DNA from: Branchipolynoe longqiensis
Lineage: Eukaryota > Annelida > Polychaeta > Phyllodocida > Polynoidae
Assembly (NCBI GenBank): GCA_030323885.1
Contig: CM059199.1
Coordinates: 36,154,590 to 36,218,589, forward strand
Direction: 5' to 3'
DNA length: 64,000 nt
This document shows positions 41,671 through 51,330 of the stretch, piece by piece; positions within the stretch are counted from its first letter, which is position 1; each line of letters begins with the position of its first letter. The position numbers and the translations under genes are program-made. The notes beneath the pieces were generated by a model, which saw nothing but the letters and a program-made list of their open reading frames with translations, was not told where the DNA came from and ran no database searches.

Positions 41671-41977
41671 ACACCTTGTCACACTATGTTGTATTGCGTC
41701 AGCATATGCCCATATACGCTATCATACTGCAGAATTTTGAACATGCTCAAAATACTCCTTATGCCAAACTTACCCATAACTTGCTTTAATGAATACTACT
41801 TATGCCAAAAGTACCCATAACATACCCATAACTTATGTCAGCGTACACAATCATACACCAGCATACACCAGTGTACACCAGCATACACCAGCATACACAA
41901 CACACACCAACGTGTTGGTGCAAAATCACATATGCCGGCATATGCTAAGGCAATAAGGCATACTGTGACAGGGCCTT
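41671..41977. mobile_element. Foldback-type element F3
   Basis: 307 bp flanked by TA (41669-41670 and 41978-41979). The left end ACACCTTGTCACACT and the complement of the right, AAGGCCCTGTCACAGTATGC, share the GTCACA core. The interior repeats CATACACCAG (41850-41905) and TACCCATAAC (41810-41835) and has CATATGCC inverted pairs. Confidence 0.7.
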
Positions 41978-41979
41978 TA

Positions 41980-42308
41980 GATAGTTTGGTCTTGGTAGGG
42001 AAATGGGTAAAGATATTGAAATAGGGATATTTCACAATATTTGTATGTAGATGTACTTGCTTCATGAGACCAATTCTATGTGTTAAATCCAAATGCAAAC
42101 TAATCCAGGAATTGACGATATTATTAGTAGGCAATTTCAACAAAATTATTATTAATATGTGAAAGGATTACATTGGATTTGGTTATTTGAGAGCGGATTA
42201 AATAAGTATTTTCCTTGGCTTAAGTATTTACTTATTGACAAGCATGGACCTCACCCTGTGCTGCTGAAGATGCTTTTCTGTTGAGTGCACACAATGATCA
42301 TTCATGCA
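41980..42308. other. No gene recognised
   Basis: AT-rich; nothing recognised. Confidence 0.3.
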
Positions 42309-42309
42309 C

Positions 42310-42597
42310 ACAGACATGTGTTTGTTTGTTGTTGTTTTACATCTAAGGTCATATCAGGACGGGTACCGACTTGTAACAGTGCGCACTCCTGGCGACTTTA
42401 TAGTGCTGTCCCACTGGGAAACCAGGCCACCGGCACCATGACCTGGTATCCCACTCAGTCTCATTATCCTGACACTGAGCACACCAGTCCTTGCCCTATC
42501 CTAATAATGCCGAGCCCTGGCTAGGAACGACAAGTATCAATTTTAAAGTCATTGGTTTGACTCGACCGGGACTCGAACCCACAACCCCACACACCAC
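42310..42597 (-). mobile_element. SINE family A, nearly complete, 5' end lost
   Basis: TTTGTTTGTTGTTGTTTTAC tail complement through CTCGACCGGGACTCGAACCC (B-box complement), then it degrades into CACAC/ACCCACCCCC sequence where the head should continue. Confidence 0.85.
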
Positions 42598-42632
42598 ACA
42601 ACACCCAACCACCCACCCCCCACAGATATGTG

Positions 42633-42975
42633 AAAGGAAAGTTTTATTTATTTAACGATGCATATAGAGCACATAGATTTTTATCAGCGGCTATTGGACG
42701 GCAACCATTTGGTCATTCTGACAGATTTCTTTACAGGAACCATAGCTGCTGCCACATAGGCACCTCTTTGCGATAAGCAGTAAGGGGTCTTTTATATGCA
42801 CTTTCCCATAGACAGCACAGCACATACCACATCCTTTGATGAACCAGTTGTGGACCACTGGTTGGAATGGAAAATAGCCCAAACTGAAAATGTGTCCACT
42901 GAGGAGGATCGATCGCATCGCCTACACCTCCACAGCTGGAGACGCTACTGCATGAGCTATGTCCTGTTCCACAGA
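42633..42975 (-). mobile_element. Mollusc-type SINE (different family)
   Basis: GAAAGGAAAGTTTTATTTAT and TTAACGATGCATATAGAGCA begin the complement of the 3' end. CTTTTATATGCACTTTCCCA and CATAGACAGCACAGCACATA follow, then TGGAATGGAAAATAGCCCAA, and GAGGATCGATCGC as a B-box-like region in the head. I recall sequence of this type (TTTTATTTAACGAC...GGGATCGATCCC) as widespread in mollusc genomes. This recollection is the main taxonomic clue in the window and was not checked. Confidence 0.6.
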
Positions 42976-43029
42976 CATGTGAAGTACATATTGGGGAGCG
43001 AGAATTTATGTTTAAACGGGCTCAATTAT

Positions 43030-43312
43030 AGGGTCTGTCTGTTTGGTAGGATGTTACATCCTAGCAACATCTATGGTGATATATCAATACATATATATAC
43101 CTACTTGTGACAGCGCAAACTCAAGGCTGCAGCATAGTGATGTCCCACTGGCACCATGACCCAATATCCCACTCAGTCACATTATTATATTCACATTAAC
43201 CAATAATTGTCCTATCCTAGTAATGCCGACTGCCAGGCTAGGTAGTGAAAAGTATCAATTGTGTAAGTCGTTGCTTTGACTCGGCCACAATCTTAACTCC
43301 TTACTTTCGACA
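43030..43312 (-). mobile_element. SINE family A with type-2 head
   Basis: GATGTTACATCCTAGCAACA through CCCACTCAGTCACATTATTA to TTTGACTCGGCCACAATCTT. It has internal deletions and a TATATATA expansion near 43091. Confidence 0.8.
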
Positions 43313-43489
43313 GAGTCAATTATATTGTCAAATCGTCGCAGTTACATCGCACGTCGTCGCAACTGAAAACGCTCGCTTTTCACGCCCGGGTCCGACGCGA
43401 CTCAATGTCGGGGTCCCATCGTAGGTGTCAACACCACTCTGGGCTGTCAGCTAAATCGGGTAATGTACGCACGGTCTGGCACGCAGGTC

Positions 43490-43690
43490 TGAGCGTGGAG
43501 GGTGGGGTGAGGGTGTGTAAGGGGTGTGGGGGAGTTGGTAGGAGGGTGTGTGTTGGGTGTGTGGGAGTGTTGTGTATAGGGTGTGAGTGGGTGGGTGCGA
43601 GGGGGTTTGGGAGGGGGTGAGGAGTTGCGAGGGGGTGCGAGGGGGTGTGAGGGGGTGTGAGAAGGAAAGTAGGTATGGAATAGGAGTGGG
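43490..43690. repeat. G/T-rich tract (GGGTGTGAGGGGG)
   Basis: Irregular GTGTGGG and GAGGGGGTG units; the mirrored-composition C-rich tract lies at 43880-44215. Open frames on the complement are compositional. Confidence 0.75.
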
Positions 43691-43879
43691 AGTACCGTGC
43701 TGTACGGGGTTTGTCTCCCGAGCTCCACCATGCCCCACATCTACCCCCACACTACCCACACTTTGTTACAACAGGTGCCGAAAGGTCACGCCCTACTCCA
43801 GCGGCTCTACCGGTCGTTTGTGGAGTTAACGATTCATCCGATTTTACAATCTCAGCTTTGTGGACACCCAACGACTACC

Positions 43880-44215
43880 GATCAGCTCCCCGCCCACACA
43901 CCCACCCTCATTCTCCTACAACCTCGTTCCCACCCATCGTAACCTAAATCCTGCCCCAACAGACCTCTTCCACACCAACCCTCCAACTCACACACCCTCC
44001 CTCCTCTCCCCCACTCCGTCAGCCCCACATACCTCCCACCTCCACTCCCACCACCCCTCCCTCCTCCCCGCAAACCTTCCCTCCCCTCCCACCTTCCCTC
44101 CATTCCCACCCCTATACCTCCCTTCCCCTCCCACCTCCCCTCCCACCTCCCCTCCCACCTCCCCTCTCCGCACCTCCACCCTCTCACACATCCCCTCTGA
44201 CCCCTCCCCCCCCCG
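43880..44215. repeat. C/T-rich low-complexity tract
   Basis: CCTCCCACC and CCCCTCCCA units, e.g. a CTCCCACCTCCC repeat at 44125-44165. Frames of 125 codons (plus) and 176 codons (minus) are compositional. Confidence 0.8.
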
Positions 44216-44499
44216 ATGCTTAAGTAGCTGCCTGTGAAATTTGGTCGTGACTGATGGTTTATAGACGCACAGGAAGCAGTCGTGTCATGGAAGTCGTGTT
44301 GTTTTGAACACTGGCTAATAGTAATACTTGCGATGGGTGTGGAGTGGGTGGATGGAGGTTGGGGAGGGGGGCGTCGGGAGATGGGGCCGGGTAGAGACGC
44401 TGCCAGCAGCATGGAAGGTGGCGCCCCCAGGTAGCGCCGCCGGTGTGACTGTCAGGAGAAACCGGGAAGTTTGAGGACAGGCGGAAGTTCCAAGAACTG

Positions 44500-44690
44500 A
44501 AGGGCGCATTCCATATACGCGTAATGCGCTAATGCGAATGCGAATGCGACAAAAAATTGAAATGCCTTGAAACCTATGAGCTACATTCCATACATGCGTA
44601 ATGCGTAATGCGAATGCGAATGCGAAAGAAATCCATTATCCCGATCGCTCCATGTAGCGATCGGTGCATAATGCGTAATGCATAAAGGTG
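44500..44690. mobile_element. Possible half of a foldback element (F8)
   Basis: AAGGGCGCATTCCATATACG and, 80 bp later, GAGCTACATTCCATACATGC each lead into GCGTAATGCGAATGCGAATG repeats. The texture and the CATTCC end resemble F7 at 48495-48840. The matching right end was not found, so boundaries are uncertain. Confidence 0.45.
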
Positions 44691-44965
44691 GTGCGAATAG
44701 AAAAGCATCAGGCACATTTGTCAATTGATATAAGCCTGGAGGAGGCGACTGACAATTACAGACAGCTGGGACAAGGTGGTGCGAACAGAAAAGCATCAGT
44801 CGCATTTGTCCATTGATATAAGGCTGGAGGAGGCGACTGATAATTACGGTCTTCATGAGAAATATGAAGAATGGGACGGTCCAAACATGTAGCTTTATGC
44901 GGCGGACCTGTTAGGAAGTAGTCTTCATGAGAAATATGAAGAATGGGAGGGTGCAAACATGGCTC
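44687..44965. repeat. Two adjacent tandem duplications
   Basis: GGTGGTGCGAATAGAAAAGC...GGAGGAGGCGACTGACAATT is repeated after about 88 bp. Then GTCTTCATGAGAAATATGAA...GGTCCAAACATG is repeated after about 62 bp. Both are about 90% identical and may be parts of one transposon. Confidence 0.7.
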
Positions 44966-45029
44966 AGTTTAGCTTGCTTTGAGGGATGTTAGGACCGTCC
45001 CAGTTTGTTCGCAGAAGTGAGGGTAGCTC

Positions 45030-45291
45030 GGCTGCATTCTGGGTACACCTCGGAGACGCCTTGGAGATGACTCCGAGACATCTCGCTTTTCAGATAGGAG
45101 GCAAAAAGTGCCTCCAAAATGGCTGTCAGATTCAGTGGTTTCAGCCAATCAGAGCTGTTCTTTTCAATTGCAAATGGATGTACCTTATGGAGGCTGCCAT
45201 TCACGAGGCATCCGACAGTTAAAGTCGTCCAGATTAGCGCAATGTCCGGAATTTTTCCGAGGTGCCTCCGAGGCGTCCCTTGAACGCGGCC
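45030..45291. mobile_element. GC-rich inverted-repeat element, second copy
   Basis: 262 bp with ends GGCTGCATTCTGGGTACACC and, on the complement, GGCCGCGTTCAAGGGACGCC, flanked by CTC and CTG. Its interior (AAAATGGCTGTCAGATTCAG, GGTTTCAGCCAATCAGAGCT) is the reverse complement of the interior at 4953-5266. Confidence 0.7.
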
Positions 45292-45294
45292 CTG

Positions 45295-45842
45295 GGGTGG
45301 TAACCAGATAAGTGGGTGGGTTGGAGGGGGAAGAGCATGGGGGGAGGGATGGGCAGGGAGAGGGTCAAGGGGAGGGGGAGGCCGAGTGAGAGCGGGAAAG
45401 AGGAGGGAGCTAGCTGCCCGGGTAGAAGGGTAGAAGGATGCAGGTGGGCGTGTTCACTCCTGGAAGGCTATGAGGTCGAGGAGACCTTGGGGATATTAGT
45501 GACCTTGGGGACTTTACTGACCTTTCTGGCCAAAGGCGCTATGGTTGTAAATACAAAGTGTGTACCGATGACACTTTTTACAACATTAGCCAGCTGTCAT
45601 GGAAAACCAGTTGGAGGGTACTGCCACCTTCCGGTAGGTATAGGATTCAAGGCCGTGCAGCACATAAGAGTATAAAGAAGTCAAGGAAATCAACCGAAAG
45701 TTGGTGAACATAACTGCATTCCTCATCAAACTCTCTTCTGCATTTTCAATCAGCGCGTTTATATTGATGAACATTGCTGCAGTGAGTGTGTATTAGATAT
45801 GCGTCATGAAGCACTTTATGCACAATGCCATTTTATAAGCTT
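45295..45842. other. Purine-rich then unannotated
   Basis: 45315-45420 is GGGGAGGG-rich. A 119-codon plus frame (45316-45675) leaves this tract and shows ordinary composition in its last 50 codons (TKCVPMTLFTTLASCHG) but has no recognisable domain. Confidence 0.25.
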
Positions 45843-46156
45843 GTTGTTTGTTGTTCGTTTATGTCCTAGCAAAATCTAAAGTCATATTAGGACGGGCATC
45901 GACTTGTGAGAGTGCACACTCATGGCGACTTTATAGTGCTGCCCCACTGGGAGACCACGCCACCACCACCATGACCTGATATGCCACAAAGTCACATTAG
46001 CCTGACACTGAGGCAACCAGTCCTTGCTCTATCCTAATAATGCAGAGCACCTGGCTAGGAAGCGAGAAGTATCAATTTTTAAGTCATTGGTTTGACTCGA
46101 CCAGGGTTCGAACCCACGATCCCACGGTCTACCAACACGGGAGACAGGCGCTCTAA
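45843..46156 (-). mobile_element. SINE family A, full length, type-1 head
   Basis: Tail complement TTGTTTGTTGTTCGTTTATG; head CCAGGGTTCGAACCCACGAT and CAACACGGGAGACAGGCGCT. Confidence 0.9.
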
Positions 46157-46169
46157 GCTTATATTTATA

Positions 46170-46305
46170 AGCAGACAGAATGGCGAAATGAGTTCAACGT
46201 CCGGCTCCCGTTTTGGTAGGTTATTGCCGTTGAACTCTGGCCGAGTGCGACCGATGACTTTAAATGCTTATTTCTTGTGGCATTACTAGGATATGGCAAG
46301 GAGCA
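46170..46305 (+). mobile_element. SINE family A, type-1 head fragment
   Basis: GCAGACAGAATGGCGAAATG, GTCCGGCTCCCGTTTTGGTA and a decayed B-box CGTTGAACTCTGGCCGAG. It faces the copy at 45843-46156 head to head. Confidence 0.75.
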
Positions 46306-46429
46306 GCAGAGTAAGTAAGTCCACGGCATGAATCCAATGTTGACATGCACAATTCTGGCTGATGATGTATATAAGTAAATACTTAAACTTATTAAAAGTG
46401 TTATGCTTAACTGCATGAATATACCTTCA

Positions 46430-46700
46430 GGCCTTATTCACAATAGAAATACACTAAACATACTTAATACATTATTTATACTTATAGGGAAATGGACTAA
46501 CATAAAGTATAGGACAAGCCAGATGTTGGACTCTTTGCAACCTAGTACACACAGTTCCAAACCAAACACAAGAGACAAGAAAACCCTAAAATATTACTTA
46601 GACAACATTCACAAGATTTGAATCAAATTGGATTACTACTGCCCAGATTGAAAACAAGTGGTAGCACACGTATCCGTTATGGGCAGCGTGAATAAGTTCA
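46430..46700 (+). mobile_element. Interspersed repeat (family E)
   Basis: AAGAAAACCCTAAAATATTA, CACAAGATTTGAATCAAATT and TTGAAAACAAGTGGTAGCAC match 15470-15560. A 72-codon frame (46403-46621) covers part of it. Class undetermined. Confidence 0.5.
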
Positions 46701-46747
46701 TCACAATACAAGTAAATGAAAAAGGCAGAACGGGGATGGGTCGTCGG

Positions 46748-47087
46748 GTTTGGTTGGTTCCTTGATGAAGTTTTACATCCTGGCAACATAGAAGGTCACA
46801 TCAGGACGAGTACCAATTTATGACAGTGGGCATTCATGGTCACTTTATATTACTGCCCGACTGGGGAATCAGACTGCCACCACCATGACCCGATATCCCA
46901 CTCAGTCACATTATCCTGACACTGAGCTAACCAGTCATTGCCCTATCCTATTAATGCCGAGCGCAAATCTAGGAAGCGAGAAGTATCAATTTGTTTAAGT
47001 CATTGGTTTGACTCAGCTCGGATTTTAACTCCCGACCTTCCGCACTGGAAGCATTCACTCTACAAATTCGGCCACTCCGCCCGGTCT
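46748..47087 (-). mobile_element. SINE family A, full length, type-2 head
   Basis: GTTTTACATCCTGGCAACAT to a head ending ACAAATTCGGCCACTCCGCC. The body is intact except for small changes. Confidence 0.9.
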
Positions 47088-47095
47088 CTTTAGTC

Positions 47096-47096
47096 G

Positions 47097-47123
<27 letters not shown>
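47096..47123. repeat. (TA)n microsatellite
   Basis: About 14 TA units directly after the SINE head. Confidence 0.95.
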
Positions 47124-47127
<4 letters not shown>

Positions 47128-47390
47128 GCTGGATCAAAGGTGGCAGCAGCCATTGCTGGGACAGTGCTGGGACAAGGGGACGGTCTGTCAGGTTTTGGTG
47201 TTTGTTTCACAAATATCAAAGCAATGTTGCCTGTACACATGGTCTTGTTTGTTGGGGAGGGTGTCATCGGGCCTAGTCACGCCTGTCCGGCTGTGACACC
47301 ACCGACATCGCTGGCGGTATTAGGGAACGCAGCAGCGGTTGACATCAAGGGTGTAGCCTTGGATTGTGACAGTGGCTGTGCGTAACATGT
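47124..47390 (+). other. Weak exon candidate
   Basis: A frame from 47140 to 47385 (81 codons) has even amino-acid use, Gly/Ala/Val-rich (MAAAIAGTVLGQGDGLSGFG ... VDIKGVALDCDSGCA). GC content is higher than in the flanks. No family is recognised, and it starts right after a TA repeat, so it may be chance. Confidence 0.25.
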
Positions 47391-47496
47391 GACAGCGCAA
47401 GGTGCGTATGGCAGAGCTTGCAGAAAATCACATGTGACAGAATGTGATTCACCTCATGTGTGACACCACATCTTAGCTGGTAGTATTTGGTTCGGT

Positions 47497-48115
47497 TTGT
47501 TTTGTTTGTTGTTGGAGTTTTACATCCTGGGAAGATCTAAGGTCATCACTGCCCAGCTGGGTAACATGTATCCTGATGTGGGGGTGACCACTAGTAAGTT
47601 AGTTGGTTCTTGGAATTTTATGTCCTGGCAACACCTAACGTCATATCAGGACAGGTACCGAATTGTGACAGTGAACACATTTATCAACTTTATAGTTCTG
47701 CCCCACGGGAAGACCAGGCCGTCAGCAACATGACTTGATATCCCACTCAGTCACATTATCATGTTTCTAACCTATCCATTCCTTGCCCTATTCTAGTAAT
47801 ACCGAGAACCAGGGCAGGTAGTGACAAGTACAAATTGTGTAAGTCAGTGCTTTGACTCGACCGGAAATAGAACAAGAACCCTTCCTAGCCTGGCGTTCGG
47901 CATTAATATGATAGGGCAACGACCGGTTAGCTAAATGACAGGATAATGTGACTGAGTATGATAGTGGGTCTTGGTGCTGGTGGCCTGATTTCCCAGTGGG
48001 GTAGCACTATAAAGTAACCATGAGTGCTCAGTGTCACACGTCGGTACCAATCCTGATATTACCATAGATGTTGCCAGGGCGTAAAACTCCATCAGTCAAC
48101 AAACCAACAACAAAT
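47497..48115. mobile_element. Cluster of SINE A copies including an inverted pair
   Basis: 47497-47545 is a minus-strand 3' stub. 47600-47872 is a minus copy lacking its head (CGACCGGAAATAGAAC at the end). 47878-48115 is a plus copy lacking its head (CCTTCCTAGCCTGGCGTTCG at the start, tail CCATCAGTCAACAAACC). The two headless bodies meet within a few bases and could form a long hairpin. Confidence 0.8.
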
Positions 48116-48184
48116 AAAGCCTAACAACTATACAGGTAAGAGCTTTGGCTGTCTTCCATGCATGTGCACAGATTGTTTTGTAGC

Positions 48185-48400
48185 GTTGTTTGTGTTGTAT
48201 GTGCTAGAAACATCTCATACCATATGAGGACATGTCCTGATGTGTGGCAATGCGTACTCATGTTGATTGTATAGGGCTTGCACCACTGGGAGACTGGGCC
48301 ATGGACACCATTTTAACCCAATGTAACCTCCAGATAGGGGTCACGTTCTGATATGACCTCAGATGTTTCTAGGATGTAAAACAACAAGAAGCAAACAATC
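48185..48400. mobile_element. Two SINE A fragments in inverted order
   Basis: 48185-48325 is a minus-strand 3' half (TGTGCTAGAAACATCTCATA ... GGGAGACTGGGCCATGGAC). 48326-48400 is a plus-strand 3' end (GTCACGTTCTGATATGACCT ... AAACAACAAGAAGCAAAC). Confidence 0.7.
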
Positions 48401-48404
48401 CAGA

Positions 48405-48916
48405 TAGCGGACCCGGTTGCCGAATCGGTAGAGCGCAGGTTACCCGTTCCGAATGTCGGGAAGTTGAATCCCAGCCAAGTCAAACCAATGACTAAAGGCT
48501 ACATTCCTTACACGTGGGATGCGGCATCCGAATGCGAATGCAAATGCGGCAAAGAATGGAAAAGCATCTAAGTCAATGGGGGTGATTCCATGCGTCCGAA
48601 TGCAAATGCAAATGCAAATGCAAATGCAAATGCGGCAACTGAATCGGTCCATGTAGCCATCGGTGTGGCATGCGAATGCGAATGCTGCTGCATTTGCCAT
48701 AGAAACCAATACCATTCCTTCACAAATTGGGAGGAAAAACCCCAACAAATGTTGGGGGTTGGCATATATCTATGCGGCATATACGACATTCGCATGCCGC
48801 ATGCCGCATGCCGCATACCGCGTGTAAGGAATCCTAGCTTTAGAGAATTAATACTCGTCGCACTACTATAAAGTTACCATGGGTGCGCACTGTCACAAGT
48901 TGGTGCCCGTCCTGAT
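48405..48916 (+). mobile_element. SINE family A copy split by foldback F7
   Basis: Type-2 head GGACCCGGTTGCCGAATCGG to CCAATGACTA at 48494; it resumes at 48841 with TAGAGAATTAATACTCGTCG and the CACTGTCACAAGTTGGTGCC block. A second element (48918) cuts off its 3' end. Confidence 0.8.
48495..48840. mobile_element. Foldback element F7 inside a SINE
   Basis: 346 bp, TA at 48493-48494 and 48841-48842. Ends AAGGCTACATTCCTTACACG and, on the complement, AAGCTAGGATTCCTTACACG. The arms carry AATGCGAATGCAAATGC and GCATGCCGCATGCCGCAT arrays (six AAATGC-type units near 48600-48640), broadly complementary between sides. Confidence 0.8.
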
Positions 48917-48917
48917 A

Positions 48918-49241
48918 CAGTGTAACACCGTTAAACCAACCTCGGTTAAACCAAATGATTGGTTAATCCAGCGGCCCGGCAAAATACTACCATTTATCAT
49001 ATAAAAAAGTTGGTTAAACCAAAGTCGGTTAATCCAAATTATTGGTTAATCCAAAACAAAATTGTCAGACCCCAGCCTACTCCGGTATGGTTAATCCAAA
49101 TTGTTATGGGGTCATAAGGTCATCTGAGTTCCCATCAACTTTTTTTATTTGATAAATCATAGTATTTTGACGGGCCGCCAATTAAGTTTGCATTAACCGA
49201 TCGTTTGGTTTAACCGAGCTTGTTTTAATGGGGTTAGTCTG
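48918..49241. mobile_element. Pogo/mariner-like MITE, second family
   Basis: 324 bp between TA dinucleotides, inserted in the SINE at CCTGA^TA. Ends CAGTGTAACACCGTTAAACC and, on the complement, CAGACTAACCCCATTAAAAC. TCGGTTAAACCAAA motifs recur internally in both orientations. Confidence 0.8.
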
Positions 49242-49247
49242 TATATA

Positions 49248-49409
49248 CAGAAGAAACAATAATCAAAGTGTCCACATACATTCTATATTACATGTGCAAT
49301 ACACTTACTCAATGTCAAAATCAAAGCCAAAGCTCAGTTAAACCAATGCTCGGTTAATCCAAACACATTTCTAGGGTCCCTTCAAGTTTGGTTTAATGGG
49401 TTTATACTG
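49248..49409. mobile_element. Partial second copy of the same MITE
   Basis: The right end is the complement of CAGTATAAACCCATTAAACC, and the internal TGCTCGGTTAATCCAAACAC matches 48918-49241. The left end (CAGAAGAAACAATAATC) is strongly decayed. Confidence 0.6.
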
Positions 49410-49507
49410 TATGGTGCCAGTGCGAGTAGCATGCAGTGCTGCCACCTGTGTGACGTAGACTATCAGCCAATGAGGTGGTGGCACTGTACCGTATCACTGC
49501 ACAGCAG

Positions 49508-49836
49508 ACCGGGTGCAGTGGCCGAATCGATAGAGCGTGGGCCTCGCATCCTGGAGATGATGAGTCGCAAGTTTGGTTCCCGGTCGAGTCAAACCAATGA
49601 CTTGAAAATTGATACTTGTTGTTTCCTAGCCTGGTGCTCGGCATTGATAGGAAAAGGCAAGGACTGGTTTAGCTCAGTGTCAGGATAATGTGACTGTGTG
49701 GGATATTGTGTCATGGTGCCGGCTGCCTGATTTCCCAGTAGGGCAGCACTGACAAAATCACCACAAGTGCTTACTGTCACAAGTCGCTACCCATACTGGT
49801 ATGACTATAGATGTTGCTAGGACGTAAAACAACTGG
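49508..49836 (+). mobile_element. SINE family A, type-2 head, with target duplication
   Basis: 329 bp from ACCGGGTGCAGTGGCCGAAT to TAAAACAACTGG, flanked by ACAGCAG at 49501-49507 and 49837-49843. It sits between two TGCTGCCACCT motifs (near 49440 and 49890). The B-box is decayed to GTTTGGTTCCCGG. Confidence 0.9.
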
Positions 49837-49939
49837 ACAGCAGCGTTGCAGTGTGAAAAACATACAGTGCTGCCACCTATGACTTGTGATGTACATACTG
49901 ACAATATGTCAACTGGCTAGCTGCCATGTATGAAGTGTA

Positions 49940-50399
49940 AAGGGGCTGTCACATTAGGGTTTTTTGCGGGAGCGTATGGCGGCGTAAGCGCGTTACGTCA
50001 TATACGTCGGCATACGCCATATACGCTACTCATACGCTACGCATACGCTACTCATACGCTACTCATACGCCGCCAGATACCGCCAGATGCCGGCGTATGT
50101 GAACCGTATGAGGCATACGCCGTCATACGCTTTCATAAATCCGTCCGTCCAAATTTTGTTGTGCATGCTCAAAAAAACTCGACCTATGAGGGCGTATGGC
50201 ACATACTGTCAAAAAATGTCACAGCACGCTCCCATATGCTCCCATACGCTCCTCATACGCTCCTCGTACGCTCTCGTAGGTTCCACATACGCTCAAAACC
50301 ACCCGAAAGGTCACCAAATGTCATCATAGGCCGGCACGCGCAGGACCTACGTAGGTTTTCAATACGCTCCCGCCATACGCCGTAATGTGACGGGGCCTT
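49940..50399. mobile_element. Foldback element F4
   Basis: 460 bp between TA at 49938-49939 and 50400-50401. The left end is AAGGGGCTGTCACATTAGGG and the complement of the right is AAGGCCCCGTCACATTACGG, followed on both sides by GCGGGAGCGTATGGCG. The arms contain CATACGCTAC/CTCATACGCT arrays (50010-50065) and, on the right, CATACGCTCC/CTCGTACGCT arrays (50235-50290). The 151-codon frame is array-derived. Confidence 0.88.
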
Positions 50400-50401
50400 T
50401 A

Positions 50402-50850
50402 CTTACTGATAGGCGACGTAGCAACAAGTTTACATCCTCGTGCTGACAAATAGGTTATTATGACGAATAAAACTATTTATAACAATAACCATAGGAATAT
50501 GATATCAAAGCTGGACATATGCTGATCTTGATACCATATAACCAGTATGTGCAATAGCACGCAAGGGAACCATCCGCAACGATTTTCTTTCTTGATTTTC
50601 TCTGTTCTTTTCTTATTTTTCTAAATGCCAATAAATGCCTCATTTACGGTGGGAAATTGACTCTCTTTAGAATCCGGACGACGTCGCTCCCGTCACTATG
50701 CCTTAGCGTTGACTCGACACACCTATAGAGCAACAGGAGGCCCCACTGTCCGCCCACTTGCATGCCTCTCACCTGGACCCCGTCCTACTAACAATATGCC
50801 AAACAGAGCGGTCTCACACACATAGCCGCACACACCAGAGGCCATGTAGA
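50402..50850. other. No gene recognised
   Basis: Mixed composition. CCTGTTGCTCTATAGGTGTG on the complement and CACACACATAGCCGC show no family resemblance. Confidence 0.3.
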
Positions 50851-51040
50851 GGTTATTGTGTTCTATATGTGGAATATAGCATGTGGTATATATGTGGAAT
50901 ATAGCATGTTGTATATATCATATATTATATGTGGACTAAAGCATGTGGTATATTTTGTTTATTATAGCAGGTGGTCTATATATATATATATATGTGGAAT
51001 TTTGCAGGGGGTATATATATATGGTATACTGTATATGTCC
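50850..51040. repeat. Start of the TATATGTGGAATATAGCATG array
   Basis: Seven or so ~25-bp units of GTATATATGTGGAATATAGC-type sequence. The array is interrupted at 51040-51330. Confidence 0.8.
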
Positions 51041-51330
51041 CAATAAAAGCACACCCTCCATTTCAAGATTGAAAGCAAGCACAACTTTACGATCATATTC
51101 AGACTGAATGCCCATAAAATAACACGATCCCACTTTATTTCAGAGGCACAAGAAAAACAAATCCATGAAATAATAAACAGTGATGACAGTTTCACAATAT
51201 CTGCATATGTAATCATAGTACATGTTAATTTGAAACAACCCATCGCAAATAATTACTTTGCGCCCGATGGAAATAAATAAATGCGCATCTATCTGTTTGC
51301 ACTTGCGCAGTGCGTGTCTATTGGAACATA
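51040..51330. other. Non-repetitive segment within the array
   Basis: About 290 bp without array units, containing a 93-codon minus frame of ordinary composition and GCGCCCGATGGAAATAAATA. No terminal repeats found; probably an insertion. Confidence 0.35.

Noticed and set aside
49930..50385. 151-codon plus frame
   Set aside because: Lies entirely within foldback element F4 and follows its CATACGCT arrays.
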